Assembly (NCBI RefSeq): GCF_004362145.1 | Contig: NZ_SNXC01000014.1 | Location: forward strand, 1-64,000 | From: Marinomonas balearica | GTDB taxonomy: Bacteria > Pseudomonadota > Gammaproteobacteria > Pseudomonadales > Marinomonadaceae | Reading direction: 5' to 3' | DNA length: 64,000 bases | The notes under the pieces: generated by a model | The model's input: only the letters and a program-made list of their open reading frames with translations | Told to the model about the DNA's origin: nothing | Databases searched by the model: none | Position numbers and translations under genes: made by a program | In this document: positions 7,131-16,839 of the stretch, piece by piece | Numbering within the stretch: the first letter of the stretch is position 1 | Layout: each line of letters opens with the position of its first letter

Positions 7131-7145
7131 ATGCCGCGGTTAGCC
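7097..7145 (+). other. attC site overlapping the GFA coding end
   Basis: GCTTAACAAGGCAT (7097-7110) pairs with ATGCCGCGGTTAGC (7131-7144). The crossover box is GTTAGCC (7139-7145). The left half lies within the last codons of the GFA gene. GCTTAAC is complementary, with one mismatch, to the cassette's opening GTTAAGT at 6673. This appears to be the last attC of the array. Confidence 0.55.
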
Positions 7146-7181
7146 ATGAGTAAAACAGACCACCCATAACTTTGCGTTAAT

Positions 7182-7239
7182 AACCGACGGGGATGCTCAA
7201 TACGTCGGTTTAGCACCTCCCCCTTACTTAAGAGGGAGG
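7182..7239. repeat. Two small hairpins, possible REP-like element
   Basis: AACCGACG (7182-7189) pairs with CGTCGGTT (7203-7210), and CCTCCC (7216-7221) pairs with GGGAGG (7234-7239). They lie downstream of both the GFA gene and the convergent PII gene. They may act as a weak terminator or be a dispersed palindromic element. Confidence 0.4.
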
Positions 7240-7314
7240 CTGGGAGGAAGCGTATAAACACTGGATTTAAAAGTTGAACCTATTCACAAGAAACGCAGCA
7301 AGCGTAAAGAGCAC

Positions 7315-7656
<342 letters not shown>

Positions 7657-7780
7657 CTATCTCCGAGATATCCAAAAATTATGCAGTTAAAAATATCACT
7701 CAATTTAGGACTTCGCCACCAAAGTTAATACATTGAACTATATTTAATGCCTGAAGGATAAAAATAATAGAGATAGAGCG

Positions 7781-8155
7781 ATGAATCACAGCGAATTTAT
7801 CAAGTTTGAAGCAGGGATTGACGACTTTGTTGGCGATCTTAAGTCAGAGCTAAAACAGAATGCATTACAACTGACCAAAGTGTCGGTTCCTCAATGTTTG
7901 GCCAGCTATCGGGTGGCGAATACGAAATGTGATGCACATCTTAGATTGGTGTTAATGGGGTATCCCGAGGGAGGTGCGATTGCCCGAGTCTCATGGCTGG
8001 GTGTTAAAGGACAAGAACGGACGTGTTGTTATGTAAACGATGTATTTGAAGCGGTCACGTTAAAAGCAAACGGTCGATGGGCAAAAAGTAAACGCAACCC
8101 GAGGGAGAGTTGCATGAGAGAGCTGGCCTGTCTTTTAGAGGAAAGACAACGGTAA
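7781..8155 (+). CDS. Conserved-looking hypothetical protein
   Basis: A 124-residue soluble protein, divergent from the PII gene. It has an N-terminal amphipathic helical part and a beta-rich middle (AHLRLVLMGYPEGGAIARVSWLGVKG) with four scattered cysteines. I do not recognise a family. The ATG is preceded by a weak purine stretch (AGAGATAGAG). The gene is followed by a 14-bp perfect hairpin. Confidence 0.55.
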   Translation: MNHSEFIKFEAGIDDFVGDLKSELKQNALQLTKVSVPQCLASYRVANTKCDAHLRLVLMGYPEGGAIARVSWLGVKGQERTCCYVNDVFEAVTLKANGRWAKSKRNPRESCMRELACLLEERQR

Positions 8156-8168
8156 AAAAGCAGTCAGT

Positions 8169-8202
8169 CTGATATGGCGGTTTCAATTAACCGCCATATC
8201 AG
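8169..8202. terminator. 14-bp perfect hairpin between convergent genes
   Basis: CTGATATGGCGGTT (8169-8182) and its exact complement (8189-8202) enclose a 6-nt loop. It sits between the 3' ends of the hypothetical gene and hemE. No T-run follows immediately on either strand; the nearest, on the minus strand, is about 9 bases away. It is probably a shared terminator, but not a classic one. Confidence 0.5.
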
Positions 8203-8234
8203 CGTACTCAGAATCGATATATGAACTTTGAATG

Positions 8235-9335
8235 CTAAAGATCGTTAAGCGAGTCTAGGTCGTCGTATTTTGTTTCGTGGTATTGGCGACCAAGTTCGTG
8301 AACCGCATCAATGAGGTATTTCGGGTGGTCTGGATTAACAAACTGGTGAATACCATGGCCAAGGTTAAAGACATGGCCTGTGCCTTGACCAAATCCTTCG
8401 AGGACTAGACCGACTTCTTTTTCGATGACATCTTTGTCGGCATACAGTACGCAAGGATCAATGTTTCCTTGAAGTGCGACTTTGTCTCCTACTCTGGCAC
8501 GAGCTTCTGCTATGTCAGTCGTCCAATCCAACCCTATTGCGTCTGGGCCTGTCGCTGCCATATTTTCAAGCCATTGACCTCCGTTTTTTGTGAACATAAT
8601 AACAGGGATTTTGCGACCTTCATGTTCACGAATCAATCCATCCATGATTTGTTTCATGTACATTAACGAGAATCGCTGATACATCGGGCCGCTTAGTACG
8701 CCTCCCCAAGTATCAAATATTTGAACCGCTTGTGCGCCTGCCTTAATTTGCCCATTTAGATAATCGGTTACGGATACCGCTAGCTTGTGCAATAAAGCAT
8801 GTAATACGTCGGGAGTCTGATACATCATGGCTTTAATATGACGGAAATCTTTGCTGGATCCGCCTTCAACCATGTAGGTAGCAAGTGTCCATGGGCTGCC
8901 GGAGAAGCCAATCAATGGAACTCGACCATCTAGAGCATTACGAATTGTGGTGACCGCTCGCATTACATAGTCTAAATCAGACACGGTGGCGATAGGCAAA
9001 GCATCAACGTCTGCTTTTGTGCGAACTGTGTGTTTGAACTTTGGACCTTCGCCCGTTTCGAAGTACAAACCCAGACCCATAGCGTCTGGGATGGTGAGGA
9101 TGTCTGAAAATAAGATTGCTGCATCCAGTTCGTATCTTTCTAATGGTTGAAGTGTGACTTCACACGCAAAGTCCTGATTTTTGCATAAACTTAAAAAGTC
9201 TCCTGCAGTGGCGCGCGAGGCTCTGTATTCAGGGAGATAGCGTCCGGCTTGGCGCATCATCCATACTGGGGTTGTATCTACTGGCTCTTTTAAGAGTGCG
9301 CGTAGAAAACGGTCATTTTTAAGCTCAGGAAACAT
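8235..9335 (-). CDS. hemE: Uroporphyrinogen decarboxylase
   Basis: A 366-residue enzyme, slightly longer than the usual ~355, that decarboxylates the four acetate side chains of uroporphyrinogen III to give coproporphyrinogen III. Signatures are [16 protein letters not shown] (residues about 22-37), the conserved substrate-binding Asp in [37 protein letters not shown] and the C-terminal [10 protein letters not shown]. It is a single gene on the minus strand with no other heme genes beside it. The extra length is in the C-terminal tail. Confidence 0.96.
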   Translation of the reverse strand: MFPELKNDRFLRALLKEPVDTTPVWMMRQAGRYLPEYRASRATAGDFLSLCKNQDFACEVTLQPLERYELDAAILFSDILTIPDAMGLGLYFETGEGPKFKHTVRTKADVDALPIATVSDLDYVMRAVTTIRNALDGRVPLIGFSGSPWTLATYMVEGGSSKDFRHIKAMMYQTPDVLHALLHKLAVSVTDYLNGQIKAGAQAVQIFDTWGGVLSGPMYQRFSLMYMKQIMDGLIREHEGRKIPVIMFTKNGGQWLENMAATGPDAIGLDWTTDIAEARARVGDKVALQGNIDPCVLYADKDVIEKEVGLVLEGFGQGTGHVFNLGHGIHQFVNPDHPKYLIDAVHELGRQYHETKYDDLDSLNDL

Positions 9336-9496
9336 TCAATCACTCCGACTATTGCGTACTCTTAAGTGGTTGTTTTAAGAGTCGCCAGAAAAATATGTCG
9401 GCATTTTACCGTAACGACATAAAAAAGCAGAAAAATAATAATAATTTATGACACAAATTAAGAGTATCCCCATTATTTTTCAAAAAGTATGCGGTT

Positions 9497-10315
9497 TTAT
9501 TCTCCAAGGTAGCGTTTTAGGCTGTACTCTTGAACCTTACTAGTGGCTTCTTCAATGTCTCTAGTTTGGTGCAGATCTCGCATTATGAGAGGGAGAACGG
9601 CTTTGGTTTGGTTGACATTAAGCCCGGTTGTGAGCCTTGGTGAGTACAATGTACGCAGTAATAGATAATCAAGTGGGCTGAGATATTGATCCGTACTTAC
9701 GTCATTAAATATGGAAGGGTACACCTCATTGGAGTCGTTGGGTAAACCAAGAAGTTGAGTGATCTCTTCAACAATACAATCAAGAAATCGTGCTTTTTGT
9801 CGTGCATAATCGACGGGTATGATGATGACTCCTTTGACAATTTCTCTGCTTTTATTCAGCGAGAAATTACCGAGACAGACGGCTTCATTTAGCGCTTTTC
9901 TAATTCTGTTAGGGTCACCAATATATTGCCTTACTTTGTCTTCCATTTGCTTGTAATAGGTGAAAACGGCAAATAGATTGGCCTCATTACGGTTTAGAGT
10001 GAAGTCAATGGGAACACCGGTAATATGAGACAGATGTTGTGCATGGACACTTAGGAGCTCTTTTTGAAAGGCAGAGTCGCCTGCATTACTGTCGAAAAAT
10101 ATCTTGATGGGTTGCTCCCAGCGAACCAGTTTGGGGTTCGCTGTTTCCTTGTATTCTCGCTCCAGAGCAATTTTTATAAAGCTACTTTCGATGTATGAAT
10201 CGTGCTGCCATCGTTCGATAGAGGCTGCGTTATTTGAAAGTAAGCACGCCCATAAACTACAAAGGGTCAGAAGGATGGGCTTGAGTGTGTTTTTCTGCGT
10301 ATTGTTTAAAAGCAT
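9497..10315 (-). CDS. DUF2927-domain exported protein
   Basis: A 272-residue protein from the ATG at 10315, with an N-terminal hydrophobic signal (LKPILLTLCSLWACLL). It shows the DUF2927 pattern: a W-x-x-P-I-x-I-F strand (VRWEQPIKIFF), then VEEITQLLGLPND and SIFNDVSTDQYLSPLDYLLLRTLY. The EEITQLLG helix resembles a zincin helix but lacks the two histidines, so catalysis is doubtful. The start overlaps the upstream Nudix gene by 59 bases; a longer frame reaches 10384 but its first residues do not resemble a signal peptide. Ribosome site evidence is weak. Confidence 0.7.
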   Translation of the reverse strand: MLLNNTQKNTLKPILLTLCSLWACLLSNNAASIERWQHDSYIESSFIKIALEREYKETANPKLVRWEQPIKIFFDSNAGDSAFQKELLSVHAQHLSHITGVPIDFTLNRNEANLFAVFTYYKQMEDKVRQYIGDPNRIRKALNEAVCLGNFSLNKSREIVKGVIIIPVDYARQKARFLDCIVEEITQLLGLPNDSNEVYPSIFNDVSTDQYLSPLDYLLLRTLYSPRLTTGLNVNQTKAVLPLIMRDLHQTRDIEEATSKVQEYSLKRYLGE

Positions 10316-10796
10316 CGAGAGAGTCCGGTGTGAACGACAACCCTTCAGGGTTGCTGAGAATAAAATCAACCGACATCTCTTCAACCGCAGCGACTTCTTT
10401 GGGTTGAAGTGTCAGTTCCCCGTGTTTTCTTTTGTCATAGCAGGCAGTGTAAAGCTTTCCCCATATTCGATAGCCTTCACCTTCGGTAAAAAATACACCT
10501 TGCGAAGTTAATGGGATGGATATGCCTAACTCTTCTTCTAGTTCTCTTGTTGCGCACGATTCATAGGTTTCACCACTCTCAACGACGCCGCCTGTCGTGA
10601 TGCCAAAATAACCGGGACAAAATGCTTTATCGTCGGTTCTTTTTTGAACAATTAGTGTGTTTTGAGGTGTAAAAACTAAAACGTAAGTTACTCTGTGAAT
10701 ATCGACGCCAAATCTCATTTTCTGACGAGATACTTCGCCTATCACGTTATTTTCTTTATCAACCAGTGCAATGATTTCTTCTTTAGCTGATGTCAA
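10257..10796 (-). CDS. Nudix hydrolase, YfcD-like
   Basis: A 179-residue Nudix protein. The Nudix box is GGVVESGETYESCATRELEE (about residues 69-88, GX5EX7REUXEE), followed by LGI; the metal-binding glutamates are present. The N-terminus (EEIIALVDKENNVIGEVSR) and the following HRVTYVLVF strand match the YfcD/isopentenyl-diphosphate-isomerase-like subgroup. It hydrolyses an unknown nucleoside diphosphate-type compound. It is co-directional with, and overlaps, the DUF2927 gene, suggesting one transcript. Confidence 0.85.
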   Translation of the reverse strand: MTSAKEEIIALVDKENNVIGEVSRQKMRFGVDIHRVTYVLVFTPQNTLIVQKRTDDKAFCPGYFGITTGGVVESGETYESCATRELEEELGISIPLTSQGVFFTEGEGYRIWGKLYTACYDKRKHGELTLQPKEVAAVEEMSVDFILSNPEGLSFTPDSLDAFKQYAEKHTQAHPSDPL

Positions 10797-11163
10797 TGTT
10801 AAGTCACTATTAATGTAGGTTGAGATCTTTGCACGACGATTACGCTCTCCAATACATTGTTCAAAATAGACTTGTCTTGGCTTTACTCGTGACTTCGTGC
10901 AATGGTCTCAGGTTGTATTTGTTGTTTAGGCTTGTCGGAGTGATCATGATTCACTTTTTCAGCACGTCTTTCTAAAGAGTATATATATTTGGCAAATATT
11001 GAAAGGAAACGGGCTTACGGAGTGTTGAGAATTTACTTTCTATAGCGCTGATTTTGTCTGCTTTCCTAATTGCGACAAAGATTTATGTCAAATCTACCAG
11101 AGTGTATGTTGCAGAGTTGGAATTTTGTAGGATTTATATCTCTGATTACTTGGAGCGTTTTTA
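10797..11163. other. 367-bp intergenic region between divergent genes
   Basis: No open frame of note. It must hold the promoters of the Nudix gene (minus) and the astE-like gene (plus). An imperfect palindrome AGTGATCATGATTCACT near 10940-10957 could be an operator, but its 7-nt spacing does not fit a CRP site. No convincing riboswitch or tRNA was seen. Confidence 0.4.
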
Positions 11164-12210
11164 ATGTTGTATCCCAATAATGATTTTCTAAAGTATACGC
11201 TCGAAAACCCTGAAAATTGTGACCATAACGTTGGTGTATTTAATCATTTTGATGTCATTAAGGATGCGCCGGGCGTGTTGCGCTTCGAGCCAAATTTGAC
11301 GGCAAAACCTGTTGAGGATGCTAAGCCAATCAGTTTGGTTTTATCAACCGGGATACACGGTAACGAAACAGGGCCAATGGAGCTGGTCAATGATGTGGTT
11401 AAGGATATCCTGAACACAAAGCTTAGGTTAGCGGTACGATTGTTGGTGATCGTGGGTAACCCTTACGCTGCGCTAAAGGGAACGAGGTTTTGCGATGTAA
11501 ATTTAAATCGTCTCTTTTTGGGCGCCTATGAAAAGTATTCGGGGCTTGAAGTTGCAAGAGCGATTGAGCTTGAGAGGTGCGTCACGCAGTTTTTTGAAAA
11601 AGCGCCTCAAGAGCACGTTAGGCTACATTACGATTTGCATACGGCGATCCGAGGCTCGAAATACAAGAAGTTTGCTGTTCACCCGTTTGTTAGTAAGCGG
11701 CATTATGACCCTTCTCAGTTCTCATTCTTAACGGCGTGCGGTATCGATGCGTTACTGCTATCACATCAACCCACTACCACTTTTTCATATTATAGCTATG
11801 CGATGCATGGCGCTCATGCATTCACTGTTGAGCTTGGTAAAGTGCAACCGTTTGGTTGCAACGACTTGTCGGAGCTTAAGCACATAGACGCCGGTTTGAG
11901 GGCTCTTATTGAAAAGGCATGCTTGGTTCAGAGTGATGAAAAACCGATGAAAGTCTTCAAAATCATCGACGCACTTATAAAAGATTCGGAAAATTATCGG
12001 TTGAATATTGATGCAGAAGCGGAAAATTTTACCTTGTTCGATAAAGGTACTGTGCTGGCCCAATCAGAAAAGGGAATGTATCAAATAGAGCAAGCGGGGG
12101 ATGCCATAGTATTTCCGAATACAAATATACCGTTAGGCCAGAGAGCTGGCCTTGTTGTTCGTGAAGTAAAAAATAAGGATCTTTTTTGTGAACCTAGGGT
12201 TGGGGCTTGA
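11164..12210 (+). CDS. astE: Succinylglutamate desuccinylase (AstE-like M14 zinc hydrolase)
   Basis: A 348-residue member of the AstE/aspartoacylase family. Zinc ligands are in GIHGNETGP (H and E, residues about 63-66) and in YDLHTAIRG (H, about 157-159). The catalytic glutamate is in FTVELGKVQPFG. It would hydrolyse N-succinylglutamate to succinate and glutamate, the last step of arginine succinyltransferase catabolism. No other ast genes lie nearby, so this may be a solo AstE or a relative acting on another acyl-amino acid. The C-terminal ~90 residues form the usual beta domain. Confidence 0.85.
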   Translation: MLYPNNDFLKYTLENPENCDHNVGVFNHFDVIKDAPGVLRFEPNLTAKPVEDAKPISLVLSTGIHGNETGPMELVNDVVKDILNTKLRLAVRLLVIVGNPYAALKGTRFCDVNLNRLFLGAYEKYSGLEVARAIELERCVTQFFEKAPQEHVRLHYDLHTAIRGSKYKKFAVHPFVSKRHYDPSQFSFLTACGIDALLLSHQPTTTFSYYSYAMHGAHAFTVELGKVQPFGCNDLSELKHIDAGLRALIEKACLVQSDEKPMKVFKIIDALIKDSENYRLNIDAEAENFTLFDKGTVLAQSEKGMYQIEQAGDAIVFPNTNIPLGQRAGLVVREVKNKDLFCEPRVGA

Positions 12211-12212
12211 AT

Positions 12213-12249
12213 TGCCAGAATAAAAAACGTAGTGTTATGTTATAACGTT
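12213..12249 (+). promoter_or_regulatory. znuA promoter with Zur-like operator
   Basis: TTGCCA (12213-12218) and TATGTT (12236-12241) are spaced 17 bp apart. The 19-bp dyad AGTGTTATGTTATAACGTT (12231-12249) covers the -10 and matches the gammaproteobacterial Zur pattern AATGTTATA-N-TATAACATT at about 15 of 18 fixed positions with the right spacing. This predicts repression by zinc-loaded Zur. Confidence 0.7.
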
Positions 12250-12271
12250 TGAAAATATCTGGAGTGTTAAC

Positions 12272-13417
12272 ATGAAAAAAGCATTTGCCGCATTAACTGC
12301 AATGGGTTTATCTAGCGCGGTGATCGCGGATCCTATCGTGGTTACGAGTGTAAAACCCGTGAGCATGATTGTTTCAGCAATTGCGGGCGATCACGCAAAA
12401 GTTGAGCAAATAGTATCGAATAATGCTTCTCCACATGATTTTGCACTTCGACCTTCTGATCTTCGAAAGCTCTCTAATGCTGATTCTATCGTTTGGGTCG
12501 GCCATTCTTTAGAGCACTTTTTAACGAAACCCATTGCGAATTTAGGTGAATCTAAGGATATAGAGTGGATGGATTTAAAAGGTGTCCATCTTCAAAATTT
12601 TGGTGAAAAACACGAGCATCATCATGACGAAGACCATGATGAACATCACGAAGACCATGATGAGCATCACGAAGACCACGATGAGCATCACGAAGACCAC
12701 GATGAGCATCACGAAGACCACGATGAACATCACGAAGACCACGATGAACATCACGAAGACCATGATGAACATCACGAAGGCCACGATGAGCATCACGAAG
12801 ACCATGATGAGCATCACGAAGACCATGATGAACATCACGAAGACCACGATGAACATCACGAAGGCCATGATGAACATCACGAAGACCACCATCACGATCA
12901 CAGTGGGGTGAACCCTCATGTATGGATGGATCCTCACAACGCGATAGTGCTTGCCGAGGCAGTAAAAGATCAGTTAAGTAAAATTGATCCAGATTCCGCT
13001 TCTTATTACGAAGAAAACTTCCATGAATTTGAGGAAAGCGTAGAAGCTGCTGAGCACAATCTTGAGCACGAGCTTGAGGATGTAAAAGAAGTGCCTTATG
13101 TTGTTTTCCATGACGCGTACGGGTATTTCGAATCCCACTTTGGTCTTAGCAACGCGGGTGCAATTACATTGAGCCCTGAACGTAAACCGGGTGCGAAAAC
13201 GGTCGCGGATATTCGAGAGCGCATTCAAGATCACCAAATACAATGTATTTTCAGCGAGCCTCAATTTAGCCCTGCCATTGTTGAAACCTTGATTGACGGC
13301 ACAGACGTTAAGACTGCGGTATTAGACCCACTTGGCGGAGATGTGAAAATGGGCACGAATGCATACATTGCATATCTTAAATCGTTAGAAAGCGCATTTA
13401 TAAGCTGTCTAAAATAG
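12272..13417 (+). CDS. znuA: Zinc ABC transporter substrate-binding protein with a long His/Asp/Glu repeat loop
   Basis: A 381-residue periplasmic protein with a Sec signal peptide (MKKAFAALTAMGLSSAVIA). Zinc site histidines are visible in NASPHDFALRPSD (about residue 55), NPHVWMDPHNA and FHDAYGYFESHFGL; the acidic ligand region is toward the C-terminus. ZnuA hands Zn(II) to ZnuBC. The family's charged loop is hugely expanded here: twelve 7-residue units ExHDEHH plus a HHHDHSG tail (residues about 116-212). No znuB, znuC or zur is in the window, so the gene stands apart from its transporter. A Zur-like box overlaps its promoter. Confidence 0.93.
   Translation: MKKAFAALTAMGLSSAVIADPIVVTSVKPVSMIVSAIAGDHAKVEQIVSNNASPHDFALRPSDLRKLSNADSIVWVGHSLEHFLTKPIANLGESKDIEWMDLKGVHLQNFGEKHEHHHDEDHDEHHEDHDEHHEDHDEHHEDHDEHHEDHDEHHEDHDEHHEDHDEHHEGHDEHHEDHDEHHEDHDEHHEDHDEHHEGHDEHHEDHHHDHSGVNPHVWMDPHNAIVLAEAVKDQLSKIDPDSASYYEENFHEFEESVEAAEHNLEHELEDVKEVPYVVFHDAYGYFESHFGLSNAGAITLSPERKPGAKTVADIRERIQDHQIQCIFSEPQFSPAIVETLIDGTDVKTAVLDPLGGDVKMGTNAYIAYLKSLESAFISCLK
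12629..12880 (+). repeat. Twelve tandem 21-bp repeats inside znuA
   Basis: Each 21-bp unit encodes E-D/G-H-D-E-H-H. The units differ mainly by synonymous CAT/CAC and GAA/GAG changes. The array is in frame and probably contracts and expands by slippage or recombination. It also produces long open frames in other phases, which are artefacts. Confidence 0.95.
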
Positions 13418-13437
13418 TTTATTTTTAAACGCAATAG

Positions 13438-13473
13438 CCAAGACCCAATTCGCCTAGTCGAGTTGGGTCTTGG
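13438..13473 (+). terminator. Hairpin after znuA
   Basis: A 15-bp stem (CCAAGACCCAATTCG at 13438-13452 with CGAGTTGGGTCTTGG at 13459-13473, one G-T wobble) closes a 6-nt loop. It lacks a strong T-run. A perfect TATAAT at 13478-13483 follows directly and is the likely -10 of the kdsD promoter. Confidence 0.6.
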
Positions 13474-13513
13474 TCTGTATAATACCGCCAACTCTAAAAC
13501 CATGAGATGGCTT

Positions 13514-14491
13514 ATGAATCCTAGCTCTCAAGCATTGCGTTTAAGCGATGATGCAATTCTCGACAGTGCCAGAATTACTCTGGATACCCAGGCAAAGGCG
13601 CTAACTGGGTTGTCTCAACGAATTTCAAACGAATTTTCACAAGCGGTCAAAATGATATTAGCCACGACAGGGCGTGTCATTGTGTGCGGCATGGGGAAAT
13701 CAGGCCTAATTGGCAAGAAGATTGCGGCCACCCTAGCCTCTACTGGAACGCCTTCGTTTTTCCTCCATCCTGGAGAAGCTTTTCATGGCGATCTAGGCAT
13801 GATTCAGCAAGAAGATCTTGTACTTCTAATCAGTTACTCCGGTGAAACGGAAGAAGTTATACGTTTGCTCCCTTCCTTGAGTAATTTTGGTAATCCTCTT
13901 ATAGCGATTGCTGGAAACCCTTCCTCTACTTTGGCGACTCATTGTCAGTGTTTTTTAAACATCGCCGTAGATCGAGAAGCTTGCCCAAATAATTTAGCAC
14001 CCACTACGTCCACTACACTTACGGCTGCAGTTGGTGATGCGCTTGCTGTAGCGTTAATGGAATGCCGAGATTTTCAGCCGCAAGATTTTGCACGTTTTCA
14101 TCCTGGTGGGAGCTTAGGTCGAAAGCTGCTGACTCGCGTAAAAGATTTAATGCATAAAGAAAATTTGCCAACTTGTCCTGCTGATATGCCGTTATCGGAG
14201 GCTATATCTGTTATGACAGCAGGGCGAATGGGCGTTGTATTGATTCAAGATAATGACCGCATTGAAGGCATTTTTACTGACGGAGATCTGCGTCGAGCTT
14301 TGCTAAAAAAAGGCGAGAACATTATGTCGAAGCCTATGTCAGATTTGATGACAGCAACTCCGAAAACGATTCATCAAGATGTGATGATCGTTGAAGCGGA
14401 AGAACGAATGATCGATGAGAAGATTACATTACTTGTTGTCGTGAACGATTCTGAATCTGTTGTTGGGCTATTAGAAATTTACGATCGCTAG
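13514..14491 (+). CDS. kdsD: Arabinose-5-phosphate isomerase
   Basis: A 325-residue protein with an SIS domain (residues about 30-185; VCGMGKSGLIGKKIAATLASTG, HPGEAFHGDLGM, ISYSGETEEV, the LAPTTSTT phosphosugar motif) and two CBS domains (about 200-325; EGIFTDGDLRR). It interconverts ribulose-5-phosphate and arabinose-5-phosphate, the first step of KDO synthesis. In-frame ATGs at 13502 and further upstream exist; 13514 gives the usual N-terminus and lies downstream of the TATAAT. It is the first gene of kdsD-kdsA-kdsC-kdsB. Confidence 0.93.
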   Translation: MNPSSQALRLSDDAILDSARITLDTQAKALTGLSQRISNEFSQAVKMILATTGRVIVCGMGKSGLIGKKIAATLASTGTPSFFLHPGEAFHGDLGMIQQEDLVLLISYSGETEEVIRLLPSLSNFGNPLIAIAGNPSSTLATHCQCFLNIAVDREACPNNLAPTTSTTLTAAVGDALAVALMECRDFQPQDFARFHPGGSLGRKLLTRVKDLMHKENLPTCPADMPLSEAISVMTAGRMGVVLIQDNDRIEGIFTDGDLRRALLKKGENIMSKPMSDLMTATPKTIHQDVMIVEAEERMIDEKITLLVVVNDSESVVGLLEIYDR

Positions 14492-15414
<923 letters not shown>

Positions 15415-15415
<1 letters not shown>

Positions 15416-16005
15416 TGGACACACAGCTTCTTTCGCAGTACCACGAAATTTCCGAAGACCCTTCGTTGATAGAGACACTTCGAAGCGTATCTTTGGTGAT
15501 TTTTGATGTGGATGGCGTTTTAACGGACGGCGGGCTTTTGTATTCAGAATCAGGGGAATGCATTAAGCGTTTCAATGTCAAAGACGGCGTGGCGATGAAG
15601 TTGCTGCCTAAGTGGGGCGTAGAGGTTGCGGTTATTACGGCAAAAGATTCTGCCCCGCTGCATAAGCGCATGAAAGATTTGAATGTAAAACATTTTTACC
15701 CCGGGTGTCATGATAAAGCGGCCGCATTTACTGAGCTAAAAAGCAAACTTGGTGTAGAGTCTCAAACGGTTGTTTACATTGGAGATGACGTAATTGACTT
15801 GCAGGTAATGCCGTTGGTTGGAATGTCTATTTGTCCAAACGATGCGCATTTGTTAGTGAGACGTCATTGTGATTTGACGTTAAAGGCCGCGGGTGGCACT
15901 GGTGCTGCGCGTGAACTGGCGGATTTGATTCTGGCAGCAAGGATGCCTTTAGAAGATGCCTATGAATTAGCGATGCAACCTGCGTTCGAAGCAAAAGAGA
16001 ATTAA
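15415..16005 (+). CDS. kdsC: 3-deoxy-D-manno-octulosonate-8-phosphate phosphatase
   Basis: A 196-residue HAD phosphatase removing phosphate from KDO-8-P. Motif I is IFDVDGVLTDGG (nucleophile Asp about residue 31), motif II VITAKDS and motif IV YIGDDVIDLQVM, all intact. As usual for KdsC there is no large cap domain and the enzyme should be tetrameric. It overlaps kdsA as TAATG, implying coupled translation. Confidence 0.94.
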
Positions 16006-16019
16006 GAGACTTTTACATC

Positions 16020-16793
16020 ATGAACAACGACCTTCCAGATTTTCACATTGTCATACCTGCGCGTTACGATTCGCAGCGTTTCCCTAAGAAATTGCTGCAA
16101 GATTTAGGGGGCAAGCCCGTTTTACAATGGGTTTTTGAGCTTGCTACCAAAGCAGGGGCAAAGAGCGTTACTATCGCTACGGATCATGACTCTATTTATG
16201 ACGCAGCGGTGAAATTTGGCGCAGACGTTTTGATGACACGAGATGATCATGAAAACGGAACAGAACGACTTGCAGAGGTTGCAATCGCTAAAAACTGGGG
16301 CGATTCTGAAATTGTGGTCAATGTACAAGGTGATGAGCCTTTTTTGCCGATTGAGCTGATTCACAGAGCCGTTGCCGCGTTAGCGAAGGACTCGGTGTCT
16401 GAAATGGCGACCGTTGCTTGTAAGATTGAGCGTTCAGACGATCTCTTTAATCCCAATGTTGTAAAAGTCGTTCTTTCTGATAATGGTCGAGCGCTGTATT
16501 TTAGTCGTGCTCCGATACCGTGGAGTCGAGAAGATTTCACTATGTTGCAGGTGCCTGAATCATTGTCAGACGACTATGCCGCCTATCGGCATGTTGGGCT
16601 GTATGTGTACCGTGTTGGGCTTTTATCTCGCTATGCGAGTATGGCTGTGTCTCCTTTGGAAAAGTGGGAAAAACTAGAGCAGTTGCGCTTTTTACATCAC
16701 GATGTAAGTATACAAGTAGCGATTGCAGAGTCTCTTCCGCCACATGGCGTAGACACAATTGAAGATCTTGAAAAGCTGCGCTTAGAGCTTTAA
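16020..16793 (+). CDS. kdsB: CMP-KDO synthetase
   Basis: A 257-residue cytidylyltransferase that activates KDO with CTP. Motifs: IPARYDSQRFPKKLL near the N-terminus, ATDHDSI, GTERLAEV, VVNVQGDEPFLP (metal Asp), LYFSRAPIPW and KHVGLY-like YRHVGLYVYR, with LEKWEKLEQLRFL near the C-terminus. It is 14 bases after kdsC and ends the KDO operon before the gspN gene. Confidence 0.96.
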   Translation: MNNDLPDFHIVIPARYDSQRFPKKLLQDLGGKPVLQWVFELATKAGAKSVTIATDHDSIYDAAVKFGADVLMTRDDHENGTERLAEVAIAKNWGDSEIVVNVQGDEPFLPIELIHRAVAALAKDSVSEMATVACKIERSDDLFNPNVVKVVLSDNGRALYFSRAPIPWSREDFTMLQVPESLSDDYAAYRHVGLYVYRVGLLSRYASMAVSPLEKWEKLEQLRFLHHDVSIQVAIAESLPPHGVDTIEDLEKLRLEL

Positions 16794-16839
16794 TAAGCTC
16801 TAAATCTTGGTAGCGAGAAAGAACGAAAAGGAAGCAGTA

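Noticed and set aside
6491-7175. Shared CCATAACTTTGC at 6491-6502 and 7164-7175 as a further attC or attI pair
   Set aside because: Only 12 bases are shared, with no surrounding symmetry; too short to support.
10940-10957. CRP-type operator in the Nudix-astE intergenic region
   Set aside because: The dyad has a 7-nt spacer and lacks the outer T/A bases; not distinguishable from chance.
12629-12880. Regular tandem repeats resembling a CRISPR array
   Set aside because: Units are contiguous 21-bp coding repeats without spacers and are in frame within znuA.
12575-12937. Long open frames antisense and out of phase across the znuA repeat (Met/Val/Phe-rich and Met/Thr-rich products)
   Set aside because: They are by-products of the 21-bp repeat, which stays open in several phases; composition is absurd for real proteins and no ribosome sites support them.
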